This document shows positions 42,189 through 51,232 of a stretch of 64,000 nucleotides of DNA, in pieces (within the stretch, counting starts at the first letter, position 1; the number at the start of each line of letters is the position of its first letter). The notes beneath the pieces are model-generated. The model worked only from the letters and a program-made list of their open reading frames with translations, was not told where the DNA came from and made no database searches. This stretch comes from CAXSEF01 sp964236695. GTDB taxonomy: Bacteria > Pseudomonadota > Alphaproteobacteria > Acetobacterales > Acetobacteraceae. A program made the translations under genes and the position numbers. The stretch is taken from the NCBI GenBank assembly GCA_964236695.1, contig CAXSFU010000006.1:1-64000 (forward strand), read 5' to 3'.

Positions 42189-43703
42189 TCAGCTCCGCCC
42201 GTAAGTATCCTCGATCCGAACGATGTCGTCCTCGCCCAGGTACGACCCCGACTGCACCTCGATCAGCGTGAGCGGGATGCGCCCAGGGTTCTCCAGCCGG
42301 TGCACGCAGCCCAGCGGCAGGTAGATGCTCTCGTTCTCGCGCAGCATGACCTGCTCCTGGTCGCGCACCACCAGCGCGGTGCCCGAGACCACGACCCAGT
42401 GCTCGGCGCGGTGGAAATGCTTCTGCAGGCTGAGCTTCTCGCCCGGCTTGACCACGATGCGCTTGACCTGGAACCGCTCGCCCTGGATCAGGCTCTCGTA
42501 GAACCCCCAGGGCCGGTAGCTCATGTTATGCGCCGTGGCCTCGTGCCGCCCCAGCGCGCGCAGCCGGCTCACGATCGACTTCACGTCCTGCGCCCGGTCG
42601 CGGTGCATCGCCAGCACCGCGTCCTCCGTCGTCACCACCACGACGTCCTTGAGCCCGACGACGGCCGTCAGCATCCCGTCCGAGCGCGCGTAGCAGCACT
42701 CCGCCCCTTCCAGGATCACGTCGCCCACGCTGACGTTGCCGTCCGCGTCCTTCTCGCCCAGGTCCCACAGCGCGCTCCACGACCCCACGTCGGACCAGCC
42801 CAGGTCGGCCGGCACCACCGCGGCGCGCGCCGTGTGCTCGGCCACCGCGTAGTCCAGGCTGATGTCGGGGCAGGCGGCGAACGCCTCCGGGTCGAGCCGG
42901 ATGAAGTCGAGGTCGCGGTGCTGCGCGTCGACCGCCCGGCGCACCGCAGACAACACGTCGGGCGCATGGCGCCCCATCTCCTCCAGCAGGGTCTCGGCGG
43001 TGAACACGAACATCCCCGAGTTCCACAGGAACCGCCCGGTCGCCACCATCTGCGCCGCTGTCTCCGCGTCCGGCTTCTCGATGAAGCGCGACAGCAGGTG
43101 CACGCCGGCCACGTCCTCCAGCATCTCGCCGACCTCGATGTAGCCGTAGCCGGTCTCGGCGCGGCTCGGCTTCATGCCGAAGGTGACGATGCGCCCGCTC
43201 TGCGCCGCCTCCACCGCCAGCCCCAGCGCCTCTGCCAGCGCCTCGCGGCGCGAGATCGACGCGTCCGCCGCCATCATCCACAGCACCGCGCCCGGGTCCT
43301 CCTGCGCCACCAGCAGCGCCGCCGCCGCGATCGCCGGCGCCGAGTTGCGACCCACGGGCTCCAGCATGATCCGCGCGCTGGCGAACCCCGCCTCGCGCAT
43401 CTGCTCTGCGATCAGGAAGCGGTGGTCGTGGTTGCACACCACGATCGGCGGCTCGAACCGGTCGCCGGCGCCGCGCAGCGCCGTCTCCTGCAGCAGCGAG
43501 CGGTCCGAGACCAGCGGCCAGAGCTGCTTGGGAAAGCTTTCGCGCGACACCGGCCACAGCCGCGTCCCGGACCCGCCCGACAGGATCACCGGCACGATCC
43601 GCGCGCCGTGCGTCGCCGGGCGCAGCGGCGCGCCGGACGCGCGGTCCTTCGTCGCGCCGATGTCGCCGGGATGGGGGCCTGGGCTGGTCAGGGTGGGGGT
43701 CAT
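42189..43703 (-). CDS. Mannose-1-phosphate guanylyltransferase/mannose-6-phosphate isomerase
   Basis: Bifunctional type II enzyme (ManC/XanB/AlgA group) supplying GDP-mannose for surface polysaccharide. Residues about 35-310 form the nucleotidyltransferase domain: VILSGGSGTRLWPVSRESFPKQ, VGRNSAPAIAAAALL, ETGYGYIEVG and FIEKPD. Residues 370-495 form the cupin isomerase domain: SYRPWGFYESL, QKHFHRAEHWVVVSGTA and GCVHRLENPG. The usual PxDH metal-site motif reads AADA here, keeping the Asp but losing the His. Length 504 from the ATG. Confidence 0.94.
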   Translation of the reverse strand: MTPTLTSPGPHPGDIGATKDRASGAPLRPATHGARIVPVILSGGSGTRLWPVSRESFPKQLWPLVSDRSLLQETALRGAGDRFEPPIVVCNHDHRFLIAEQMREAGFASARIMLEPVGRNSAPAIAAAALLVAQEDPGAVLWMMAADASISRREALAEALGLAVEAAQSGRIVTFGMKPSRAETGYGYIEVGEMLEDVAGVHLLSRFIEKPDAETAAQMVATGRFLWNSGMFVFTAETLLEEMGRHAPDVLSAVRRAVDAQHRDLDFIRLDPEAFAACPDISLDYAVAEHTARAAVVPADLGWSDVGSWSALWDLGEKDADGNVSVGDVILEGAECCYARSDGMLTAVVGLKDVVVVTTEDAVLAMHRDRAQDVKSIVSRLRALGRHEATAHNMSYRPWGFYESLIQGERFQVKRIVVKPGEKLSLQKHFHRAEHWVVVSGTALVVRDQEQVMLRENESIYLPLGCVHRLENPGRIPLTLIEVQSGSYLGEDDIVRIEDTYGRS

Positions 43704-43939
43704 GCGATGTTCCGTGTGGCGGCCGTGCCCGGCAGGGCACGCGGGAAGCGCGAAGGGCCGAACCGCAGGGCAGGGCAGGCGGCCTGCCCGCACCATGGCC
43801 CGCGACGCCCGCCATGGCCAGACGCGGCGCCCGACCCTGTCTACCGCTCCCGGCTTTACAGGGAATGAACCCCGGGTCCGACGAACGGCCTCCCGGGACG
43901 GGTCCCTGGCAGCGCCCGGACAGGACCGCCGGCGGAGCC

Positions 43940-44515
43940 TCAGCCCCGCGCCCTGCCCAGCGTCCGCCGCAGCTTGCCGATCCTGCGCACCCCGTCCAGC
44001 CTGCGGTCCAGGAACGCCAGGCTCGCCGCGTCGTCGCCCGAACGGTCGCCCAGCCACACCAGCAGCGTGCTGCCGTATACCCAGGCCAGGATCAGCCGCT
44101 TGGTATACCACGACAGGTCCGCCGCCCCGTCCCCGGCCGCGAACCAGATCGAATCCACCGTGCGCGCCGTGCAGCGCGCCGCCAGCCCGGGCGAGACCGC
44201 CAGCACCGCCATCGCCCGCGCCACCGCAGCGCGGTGCGGCCGCTCCAGCCGCAGCCGCTCCGCGACCAGCGCCCGCACCCGCGCCGGCACCCGCATCCCG
44301 TCCAGCCCCAGCGCCGACGCGCCGTCCACGGTGCGCCGGTCCGCGAGATCCACGAACGCCTCCACCAGGTCCGCCGCCCCGCCGGGGAACAGCAGGTCCG
44401 CGTCCGGCCCCGCCGCCCGCTGCAGTGCCTGCATCGTCCACCCCGGAAACGGCACCATGTCCAGCAGCGCGTCGATCGCCGCATCGCGCTCCGCCGAGCG
44501 CTCCGGCGCAGTCAC
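43940..44515 (-). CDS. COQ9 family protein
   Basis: Ubiquinone-biosynthesis accessory protein of 191 residues (TetR-like fold that binds lipids). Family landmarks are RDAAIDALLDMVPFPGWTMQAL near the N-terminus, FVDLADRR in the middle, the conserved AGDGAADLSWYTKRLILAWVYGSTLLVWLGDRS, and an ending helix. This set matches the rpsU-linked COQ9 family, and rpsU is indeed nearby. GTG at 44515 with a G-rich ribosome binding site is the best start; ATG at 44560 is possible. Confidence 0.88.
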   Translation of the reverse strand: MTAPERSAERDAAIDALLDMVPFPGWTMQALQRAAGPDADLLFPGGAADLVEAFVDLADRRTVDGASALGLDGMRVPARVRALVAERLRLERPHRAAVARAMAVLAVSPGLAARCTARTVDSIWFAAGDGAADLSWYTKRLILAWVYGSTLLVWLGDRSGDDAASLAFLDRRLDGVRRIGKLRRTLGRARG

Positions 44516-44564
44516 CGCGCCACCCCCCGGCCCGCCATGTGGCCCGCAGTGCCCTGGCACGCGC

Positions 44565-45221
44565 TCACGCCTCCCCCGCCAGCACCGGCGCGAAGCGCAG
44601 CATCTCGTCCTGGAATCCCAGCAGCCTGAAGTCGGTCATGCGCATCGGATACAGCACCCCGTCCAGATGGTCGTTCTCGTGCTGCACCACCACGGCGTGC
44701 AGCCCGCCTGCCTCCGCCGCCACCGCGCGCCCGTCACAGTCCACGCCGCGGTAGCGCACCCGCGCGTGACGCGGCACCGCGGCGCGCAGCCCCGGGATCG
44801 ACAGGCACCCCTCCCAGCCCAGCACGGTCGCCTCGCCCAGCGCCTCGACCTCCGGGTTGATCAGCACCGTCGGCCCGGCCGCCCTCGCCCCCGCGGCGCT
44901 AGGCGCTGCGCCCGGCGCCGCCCCGGCCTCCGCCTCGCCCGCCCCGTCGTCGCCCGCCCTGTTGTCGCCCGCCCTGTTGTCGCCCGTGCCGTTGTCGCCC
45001 GGAGCCTTCGCCGCGAGCCGCTCCGGCGGCACCCGGAACACGAACAGCCGCAGCGCCACGTGGACCTGCGGCGCCGCGAGCCCGATGCCGCCGGCGTCCT
45101 CCATCGTCTCGATCATGTCCGCCACCAGCCGGCGGATGTCGGGATGCCCCGGGTCCTCGACCGGAAGGCAGCGCTGCAGCAGGACGGGGTGGCCCATGCG
45201 GGCGATCTTGAGGATGGCCAT
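44565..45221 (-). CDS. def: Peptide deformylase
   Basis: Removes the N-formyl group from nascent proteins; metal enzyme. All three motifs are intact: GGIGLAAPQ, EGCLSIPG (metal Cys) and QHENDHLDGVLY (metal His pair). At 218 residues it is longer than the usual 170-190. The excess is an insert of about 40 residues between VFRVPPERLAA and VLINPEVEAL, including five tandem pentapeptides of the GDNRA type encoded by 15-base repeats. It is divergent from rpsU. Confidence 0.93.
   Translation of the reverse strand: MAILKIARMGHPVLLQRCLPVEDPGHPDIRRLVADMIETMEDAGGIGLAAPQVHVALRLFVFRVPPERLAAKAPGDNGTGDNRAGDNRAGDDGAGEAEAGAAPGAAPSAAGARAAGPTVLINPEVEALGEATVLGWEGCLSIPGLRAAVPRHARVRYRGVDCDGRAVAAEAGGLHAVVVQHENDHLDGVLYPMRMTDFRLLGFQDEMLRFAPVLAGEA
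44926..45000. repeat. 15-base tandem repeat inside def
   Basis: Five in-frame 15-base units ending in TCGCCC; two are identical (GCCCTGTTGTCGCCC at 44956-44970 and 44971-44985). They encode a GDNRA-type linker in peptide deformylase. The unit resembles the one in glnE. Confidence 0.85.
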
Positions 45222-45251
45222 GACGGAAAGAGGTGGCTCCTCGAAGATGTT

Positions 45252-45279
45252 TTGCCAGCGGCGCACACCGTGGTATACG
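45252..45279 (+). promoter_or_regulatory. Candidate rpsU promoter
   Basis: TTGCCA (45252-45257), 16 bases, TATACG (45274-45279), giving a leader of about 85 bases before the rpsU GTG. Located between divergent def and rpsU. Confidence 0.4.
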
Positions 45280-45370
45280 CCCCGCTTCGCCGGCGTCATG
45301 CCGGACGTCGAGCCCTGCCGGCATGCCCGGCGCGCGGGACAACCAGACAGCAGCGGGAGAAGGCGGCCAA

Positions 45371-45574
45371 GTGCAGGTTCTTGTTCGTGACAACAATGTC
45401 GACCAGGCGCTCAAGGCGCTCAAGAAGAAGATGCAGCGCGAAGGCATCTTCCGCGAGATGAAGCTCCGCCGCCACTACGAGAAGCCGTCCGAGCGCCGCG
45501 CCCGCGAGGCCGCCGAGGCCGTCCGCCGCGCCCGCAAGATGGAGCGCAAGCGCCTGGAGCGCGAGGGCTTCTAG
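45371..45574 (+). CDS. rpsU: Small ribosomal subunit protein S21
   Basis: Very basic 67-residue protein of the 30S subunit. QVLVRDNNVDQALKALKKKMQREGIFREMKLRRHYEKPSERRAR is the family core (seen in parts). GTG start, with AGAAGG seven bases upstream. COQ9 and rpsU are commonly linked in this class; here def sits between them. Confidence 0.96.
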   Translation: MQVLVRDNNVDQALKALKKKMQREGIFREMKLRRHYEKPSERRAREAAEAVRRARKMERKRLEREGF

Positions 45575-45672
45575 CCTTCCGCGCCATCGCGACCCGACCG
45601 GGGCCGCGGCCCGGGCGCCCGCCCGGCCGCGGCCCTTGCATGTCGGCCCTGCCACTCAGGGAGGAACGCCGC

Positions 45673-45888
45673 ATGCTCCGCCTCAACATCGCCGGAATGA
45701 CCTGCCAGCACTGCGTCCAAGCGATCCGCCAGGCCGTCGCCGGCGCGGCACCCCACGCCAGCGTCTCCATCGACCTCGCCGCCGGCACCGCCGACATCAC
45801 CGGCCCCGCCGACGCCGCGCCCGTCATCGCCGCGATCCAGGCAGAAGGCTACCAGGCCAGCGCCGCCCAGGGGCTGCCACGGAGTTGA
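45673..45888 (+). CDS. Heavy-metal-associated (CopZ-like) protein
   Basis: Small ferredoxin-fold metal carrier of 71 residues. The metal-binding GMTCQHC motif is at residues 8-14 and the second helix pattern VQAIRQAVAG follows. Copper(I) is the usual ligand of this family. GGAGG stands eight bases before the ATG. No copper ATPase is adjacent, so its partner is unknown. Confidence 0.9.
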   Translation: MLRLNIAGMTCQHCVQAIRQAVAGAAPHASVSIDLAAGTADITGPADAAPVIAAIQAEGYQASAAQGLPRS

Positions 45889-45923
45889 TGCCAGCTCGCT
45901 GATGCAGGCAGGAAAGCAAGACT

Positions 45924-46039
45924 CTTCTTTTTCTGAAGAAAAACAAGCAGAAAGACTTTGCCCGTAAGGTTTCGGCCGCGCGGGCGGTGCCGCAGCCCAA
46001 TGGGCCAAAGTTCTTTGGTTCTTTCTTTCAAGAAAGAAC
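45924..46039 (-). repeat. Family B two-hairpin element, copy 5
   Basis: Minus orientation: the arm-rich hairpin at 45924-45947 has one mismatch, and the second hairpin is at 46018-46039. It sits between convergent genes. Confidence 0.9.
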
Positions 46040-46091
46040 ACGCTTCCTTCTCGCTTTCGCGCAGCAGAGAGGTTCCGCCCCGCTTTGCCTG

Positions 46092-47015
46092 TTAGATTCG
46101 CACCCCTCGCGCCCGCCACCACGCCACCGTTTCCGCCATTCCCTCCGCCAGCCCTATTTGCGGCCGCCACAGTTCCTCCGGCACCCGCGCCGCCGCCGCG
46201 CACCCCCAGTTCCGGTGCAGGAACTCCGCCGCCTTCCCCCGTCCGAACATCGCCGGCCTCCCGGCCAGGGCACCTCCCAGCGTCCCCGCCGCCCCCGCCG
46301 CACGCACCAGCCCGTCCGGCACCCGCACCAGCCGCGGCCGGCACCCGACCGCCGCCATCGCGCCCATCAGCTCCGCCCAGCCATACCCGTCCGCCCGCGC
46401 GTCGCACACCTCCAGCGCCACCCCGGATGGCCCCCCGCCGCACAGCGCCGCGATCGCCCGCGCGGCATCGCGCGCATGCACCATCGCGACCCTCGGCTCC
46501 GGCCGCACCGACGGCACCGCCCACCCCCGCGCCAGCCGCAGCAGCGCCAGTCCCTCCCGGTCCCCCGGCCCATAGACCACGCACGGCCGCGCCATGACCC
46601 ACGACGCCGCCCCGAGCGCCGCCGCCGCCGCATCCTCCCCCGCCCGCTTGCTTTCGGCATACGCCGACACCCCGGGGCACCGCGCCGCCTGCGACGACAC
46701 CAGCACCACGCGCACCCCCGGCCCGACCGCCTCGGCCAGCCGCGCCGCCCCGTCCCGGTTGACCGCCATGAACGCCGCCCGCGACCGCGCCTTCACCAGA
46801 CCGGCCGCGTGCACCACCGCGCCCGCCCCCCGCACCAGCGCCGCCAGCGCCGCCGCATCCGCCAGGTCGCCCCGCACCCCCTCCACGCCACCCGGGAACA
46901 CCGCCTCGCCCCGGGCGAGAACCCGCACCCGCCACCCCGCCCGCAGCAGCGCCTCGACCACGTGGCCGCCCAGGAAGCCGGTGCCGCCGGTGACGGCGGC
47001 GAGCCTAGGAAGCAA
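46092..47015 (-). CDS. cerR: NAD(P)-dependent ceramide reductase (CerR-like)
   Basis: Extended short-chain dehydrogenase of 307 residues. LAAVTGGTGFLGGHVVEALL is the Rossmann loop; VVHAAGLVKA, VLVSSQAA and the catalytic YAESKRAGE (YxxxK) follow. In Caulobacter the homologous enzyme, encoded beside serine palmitoyltransferase, reduces the keto group of oxidised ceramide. The same neighbourhood supports that job here, though many epimerase-like proteins look alike. The start is a TTG contributed by a family A repeat, with no evident ribosome binding site. Confidence 0.75.
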   Translation of the reverse strand: MLPRLAAVTGGTGFLGGHVVEALLRAGWRVRVLARGEAVFPGGVEGVRGDLADAAALAALVRGAGAVVHAAGLVKARSRAAFMAVNRDGAARLAEAVGPGVRVVLVSSQAARCPGVSAYAESKRAGEDAAAAALGAASWVMARPCVVYGPGDREGLALLRLARGWAVPSVRPEPRVAMVHARDAARAIAALCGGGPSGVALEVCDARADGYGWAELMGAMAAVGCRPRLVRVPDGLVRAAGAAGTLGGALAGRPAMFGRGKAAEFLHRNWGCAAAARVPEELWRPQIGLAEGMAETVAWWRARGVRI

Positions 47016-47132
47016 GGCCGGGCTCTGCCCGGACCCGCAAAGGGCCGTGAGGCCCTTTGATCCCGCTACTTAAGTAAAGCCGGTCCAGGGGCGCTGCCCC
47101 TGGCGGGTCCAGGGCAGAGCCCTGGCCTTCCT
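47011..47132. repeat. Family A repeat within the ceramide gene cluster
   Basis: CCGGGCTCTGCCCGG, AAAGGGCCGTGAGGCCCTTT and CCAGGGGCGCTGCCCCTGG modules between the acyl-AMP ligase stop and the reductase start. It overlaps the TTG start region of the reductase. Confidence 0.85.
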
Positions 47133-49052
47133 TCAAGCCACCCCGGCCGCGAAGTCGTTGGCCAGGTAGCGCTGCCGCGTCGCCGTCCGGCTCAGCTTCC
47201 CCGACGTCGTGTAAGGCAGGCTTCCCGGCGCCAGCAGCACCACCCGCCCGTCGAGCCCGTGCTGCGAGCGCACCGCGCCGCTGACCTCGTCCACCAGCCG
47301 CCGGCTGGCCGCAGCGTCGCCGACGCCGCGCGCCTCCACCGCGAGGATCAGCACCTCGCGCCCGTCCTCCTCGACGGAGAATGCCGCGACGTTGCCGGTG
47401 CGCACCTCTGGGATCGACCGCTCCACGGTCCATTCCAGGTCCTGCGGCCAGATGTTGCGCCCGTTGATGATGATCAGGTCCTTGGCCCGCCCGGTCACCA
47501 CCAGAGTCTCGCCCAGCCGGTAGCCCAGGTCGCCGGTGTCCAGCCACCCGTCCGCCGACAGCACCGCCTCCGTCTCCTCCGGCCGACCGTCGTAGCCCTG
47601 CATCACGCTGACGCCGCGCGCGAACACCTGCCCGACCCTGCGCTCGCCGAGCACCGCGCCGCCCATGCCGCGTATCTCGATCTCGTGCCCCGGCAACGCG
47701 GTGCCGCACAGCACCACCGTGCGCGTCCGCGCCGCCCCGGACGGCGCCACCGCGACGCCTTCCTGCTCCAGCCGGTCCAGGTCGACCGTATCCGTCTCCA
47801 CCCCGCGCCCGGCAGGGGCGAAACTGATCGCCAGCGTCGCCTCCGCCATGCCGTAGCTCGGCAGGAACGCTTGCTCGCGGAAGCCGCAGCCGGCGAAGGC
47901 GCCCGCGAAGCTGGCCAGCGCCGCCGGCCGGATCATGTCGCCGCCGATCCCCGCCACCCGCCACGGCGACAGGTCCAGCTCGCCGGTCGCCATCGACCGC
48001 TCGCGCCGCGTGCACAGGTCGTAGCCGAAGCTCGGGCTGTACGAGATCGTGCCGCGCCCCTGCGACATCAGCGACAGCCACAGCTGCGGCCTGCGCGCGA
48101 AATCCTGCGTCGCCAGCAGGTCGACGGAGATCTGCCCCGCCAGCGGGCTGAGCAGGAATCCCACCAGCCCCATGTCGTGCGACAGCGGCAGCCACGACAC
48201 TGCGCGATCCCCCGGCCTGACCTGCAGCCCGTGGCTCAGGATCGCTGTGGCGTTGGCCATCAGCGCCTTCTGCTGCACCACCACGCCGAGCGGGAAGCGC
48301 GTGCTCCCCGAGGAGAACTGCAGGTAGGCCGTGTCGTCCGGCCCCACCGACGGCAGTGCCGCGTCCCACAGCGGCGCCTCGCCCAGCTCCGCCACCGTGG
48401 AGCACACCCTCAGGCCCAGCTCGACGGCCAGCGGCTGCAGCCAGCCGATCAGCGACGCCGGCGCGAACAGCGCGGTCGCCCGCGCCTCCTGCACCAGGCG
48501 CCGGACGTGCGCCGTGTACGCCTCGCGCCCGCCGAACGCGAACGGCACCGGCAGCGGCGCCGGAACCAGCCCCGCGTACTGGCAGGCGCACAGCACGCGG
48601 GCGAAGTCCGGGTGCGTCTCGGCGATGATTGCGACCCGCCCCCCCGGCCGCAGCCCCAGACCGAGCATGCGCCGCGCCAGCACCAGCGCCTCGTCGCGCA
48701 GCGCCCGGTATGGCAGCGCCGTCGTCAGCTCGCCGCGCACCGAATAGAAGTTCAACCCCGCCTCGCCCTGCGCCGCATAGTCCAGCGCGTCCGGCAGGCT
48801 GGCGAACCCGCCCCTGCGCTGCACCCGCCCGCTCAGGGTCGGCGTGGGCTCCGCCACGTCCGCGGGTCCCGGCGACTGGGCACTCCCGCTCACCGCACCC
48901 TCGGCCGGACGGGCCTGGACGGGATGTGCCGAGACGGGGCGAGGGGAGGGGAGGCCGGAAGCCGCGGGGCGCGACACCGCGGATCGTGCGCCGGCCTCGC
49001 CCGCGGGCGGCAGCACGATGCGCCCGCCCGGGGCATCCAGGGGCGCGTTCAT
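47133..49052 (-). CDS. Fatty acyl-AMP ligase (ceramide cluster)
   Basis: Adenylate-forming enzyme of 639 residues that should activate a fatty acid and load the pathway's acyl carrier protein. The AMP-binding signature is YLQFSSGSTRFPLGVVV; PSYGMAEATLAISF and DGWLDTGDLGY follow, then GRAKDLIIINGRNIWPQDLE (FAAL-like). The C-terminus has PYTTSGKLSRTATRQRYL. The first 80 residues are a Pro/Ala-rich extension. It overlaps the ceramide synthase gene by four bases, so both are translationally coupled. Confidence 0.88.
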   Translation of the reverse strand: MNAPLDAPGGRIVLPPAGEAGARSAVSRPAASGLPSPRPVSAHPVQARPAEGAVSGSAQSPGPADVAEPTPTLSGRVQRRGGFASLPDALDYAAQGEAGLNFYSVRGELTTALPYRALRDEALVLARRMLGLGLRPGGRVAIIAETHPDFARVLCACQYAGLVPAPLPVPFAFGGREAYTAHVRRLVQEARATALFAPASLIGWLQPLAVELGLRVCSTVAELGEAPLWDAALPSVGPDDTAYLQFSSGSTRFPLGVVVQQKALMANATAILSHGLQVRPGDRAVSWLPLSHDMGLVGFLLSPLAGQISVDLLATQDFARRPQLWLSLMSQGRGTISYSPSFGYDLCTRRERSMATGELDLSPWRVAGIGGDMIRPAALASFAGAFAGCGFREQAFLPSYGMAEATLAISFAPAGRGVETDTVDLDRLEQEGVAVAPSGAARTRTVVLCGTALPGHEIEIRGMGGAVLGERRVGQVFARGVSVMQGYDGRPEETEAVLSADGWLDTGDLGYRLGETLVVTGRAKDLIIINGRNIWPQDLEWTVERSIPEVRTGNVAAFSVEEDGREVLILAVEARGVGDAAASRRLVDEVSGAVRSQHGLDGRVVLLAPGSLPYTTSGKLSRTATRQRYLANDFAAGVA

Positions 49053-50284
49053 GCGGCCAGCCTCTTCTCGTAAATACGATAGGTCTTGTACGCCCGCCCG
49101 CCGACCGCCTCGGCCAGGTGCCGCATCGGCAGGTTGTCCTCGAGCACCCACGACATCTCCACCGCCTTGATGCCGCAGGCCAGCGCCTCGCGCCTGAGCG
49201 ACTCGACCACGTGCAGCGGCAGCAGATTGCCCAGCAGGCTGCCCTCGTAGCGGCGCCGCACGCCCATCAGCGGCACCCGCGCCGTGGCGATCCCCGTCAC
49301 CTTGAGCCGCCACAGCAGCCTCGCCCAGCCGAACGGCGCCAGCCTGCCGCCCAGGTCGGCGATCGCGGCGTTCAGGTTCGGCAGGCACAGCCCGAACGCC
49401 GCCGGCTCGCCGTCCACCTCGGCGAACCACACCAGCCGCTCGCTGAGCAGCGGCTTCATCGCCCGCGCCATGTGGTCCACCTCGGCGGGCGTGAGCGGCA
49501 CGAATCCCCAGTGCCCGTCCCAGCCGTCGTTGAAGATCTCCACGATCGCCGCGACGTCCTTCCTGATGGCCTCGCGCCGCATCGGGCGCAGGACCACGTT
49601 CGACGGCAGCCCCCGAGCCACGATCGCCGCCGCCGCCGGGGGCAGCGCCGCCGTCGTGTCGCACAGATACGCATACAGGTCGCGCACCTTGCCGTAGCCC
49701 AGCGCCCGCAGCCGCGAGTCCGCGTAGGGCGGGTCGTGCGGCATCATCAGCATCGGCGGCGTGCCGAAGCCCTCGACCAGCAGCCCGCTTTCCTCGTTGA
49801 TCGACAGGCTGAACGGCCCCTGCACCAGCCGCAGCCCACGCGCCGCCAGCCATTCCTCCGCCACCGCCAGCAGCGCCGCGAACACCGCCGCGTCGTCGAT
49901 CGCCGCCAGCATGCCGAAATGCCCGACCGGTCCGTGCGCCCCCGGCCGCGCCAGCCGGTCCTGCTGCGCGCTGATCCGCCCGACGTCCTGCCCGCCGCGC
50001 ATGGCGATCCAGAACGCCGCCTCCGCGTGCTCGAAGAATGGGTTTCGCCCCGGCGTCAGCGCGTCCCTGCGCTCGGAACGCAGCGGCGGCACATAGCTCG
50101 GATCGTCGCGATACAGCCGCTCGGGGAGCCGGATGAACCGCTCCAGCCCGGCCCGCCCGTGCACCGCGACAACCTCGACGCCCGCCGCCCCGGCGCTCCC
50201 CGCTCCGGGCTGTCCCGTCCCGTCCTTTCCCGCCTTGACGCCGTCCGCCCCGACAGTCCCGGCCAGCGCGGCCGGACGGCTCAC
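49049..50284 (-). CDS. GNAT-fold acyltransferase, bacterial ceramide synthase candidate
   Basis: N-acyltransferase of 411 residues. The pattern is that of bacterial ceramide synthases (bCerS): FIRLPERLYRDDPSYVPPLRSE, a QGPFSLSINEESGLLVEGF stretch, EIFNDGWDGHWGFVPLT, and the C-terminal EMSWVLEDNLPMRHLAEAVGGRAYKTYRIYEK. In Caulobacter the related enzyme acylates 3-ketosphinganine from serine palmitoyltransferase. Overlaps by four bases with the hydroxylase upstream and with the ligase downstream show a tight operon. A Gly/Ala-rich N-terminal stretch (about 35 residues) precedes the domain. Confidence 0.85.
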   Translation of the reverse strand: MSRPAALAGTVGADGVKAGKDGTGQPGAGSAGAAGVEVVAVHGRAGLERFIRLPERLYRDDPSYVPPLRSERRDALTPGRNPFFEHAEAAFWIAMRGGQDVGRISAQQDRLARPGAHGPVGHFGMLAAIDDAAVFAALLAVAEEWLAARGLRLVQGPFSLSINEESGLLVEGFGTPPMLMMPHDPPYADSRLRALGYGKVRDLYAYLCDTTAALPPAAAAIVARGLPSNVVLRPMRREAIRKDVAAIVEIFNDGWDGHWGFVPLTPAEVDHMARAMKPLLSERLVWFAEVDGEPAAFGLCLPNLNAAIADLGGRLAPFGWARLLWRLKVTGIATARVPLMGVRRRYEGSLLGNLLPLHVVESLRREALACGIKAVEMSWVLEDNLPMRHLAEAVGGRAYKTYRIYEKRLAA

Positions 50285-51042
50285 GTCGCCTTGCCGGCGG
50301 GCGGCGGCCGGTCGCGCGGCGGCCCGCCCGACAGCTCGGCGACCCAGGGGAAGCGTGCCGCCTCGGCCGCGTCGTAGCCGAGGTTGAACACGTGCGGCGA
50401 GCGCGGCCGCCCCTTCGGCGACGCCCGATACGTCCCGAACATCCGGTCCGGCGCGAACGAGGTGATGCCGTAGTTGCCGTGCTCATCGTGGAAATGGTGC
50501 GCCAGGTGCAGCTCCTTGGCGCGGCGCATCAGCCGCGAGCGCGGCTGGAAGCTTAGGTGCTGCATGCAGTGGCAGAACTCGTAGAAGCAGGTGACCACGA
50601 GTCCCGCGCACACCGCAGCCCCCGCGCCCGCCGCCCCGCCGCCCACGACCCAGCCCAGCGGCACCAGGAGCACGAGGATCGTCGGCACCGTGTTCAGCGG
50701 CGAGCCGAACAGCACGTCCATCCGGTGCGGGTCCTGGTGGTGGTCGAAGTGGATCCGCTTCCACAGCGGCGCCGTCCAGCGCGAGCGGTACAGCAGCCGG
50801 CTGTGCAGCACGAAGCGGTGCAGCCCGTACCACGCCAGCGGATACGCCAGCAGCGTCGCCCCCACCGCCGCCAGCGGCCCGAACGGCCCTGCGGCATAAT
50901 GCACGGCGTATGCCAGGCTGGCAGCGGCGAGGGCGAGATAGACGTGGACCGCCGGGTGGCTGCCATAGGCCACGAACAGGTCGCGCAGCGTCATCCGACC
51001 GAGGTCGAAGCTGCGCCCGTATTTCCGCCAGCGGGTGTACAT
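50281..51042 (-). CDS. Membrane fatty acid hydroxylase superfamily protein
   Basis: Di-iron membrane hydroxylase of 253 residues. Histidine clusters HRFVLH, HFDHHQ, HCMQH and HLAHHFHDEHGNYG fit the sterol desaturase/fatty acid hydroxylase superfamily. There are about four hydrophobic stretches. GAGGAG six bases before the ATG supports the start; an in-frame ATG is eight codons upstream. Its stop overlaps the ceramide synthase start by four bases. That coupling suggests the target is a ceramide or its fatty acid, giving a 2-hydroxy or phytosphinganine-type product; this is inference. Related Acetobacteraceae are known to make 2-hydroxy ceramides. Confidence 0.85.
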   Translation of the reverse strand: MYTRWRKYGRSFDLGRMTLRDLFVAYGSHPAVHVYLALAAASLAYAVHYAAGPFGPLAAVGATLLAYPLAWYGLHRFVLHSRLLYRSRWTAPLWKRIHFDHHQDPHRMDVLFGSPLNTVPTILVLLVPLGWVVGGGAAGAGAAVCAGLVVTCFYEFCHCMQHLSFQPRSRLMRRAKELHLAHHFHDEHGNYGITSFAPDRMFGTYRASPKGRPRSPHVFNLGYDAAEAARFPWVAELSGGPPRDRPPPAGKAT

Positions 51043-51232
51043 CAGGCTCTCCTCAAGCCCGTCCATTGCCTTCCCGGACAAAGGCCTGTCAAGACGACCC
51101 CCTTCCGGCGGCAGGTCGCCGAACCCCGGCGGCCCCGGAAACCCGCCCCGATCCGGCTTCCCGGAGGCGAGCCCCCGGGAAGGCGGAGCCTCGATCCTGC
51201 CTCCTTCCGCCCGCCCGTCGTGCCATGCTGTA

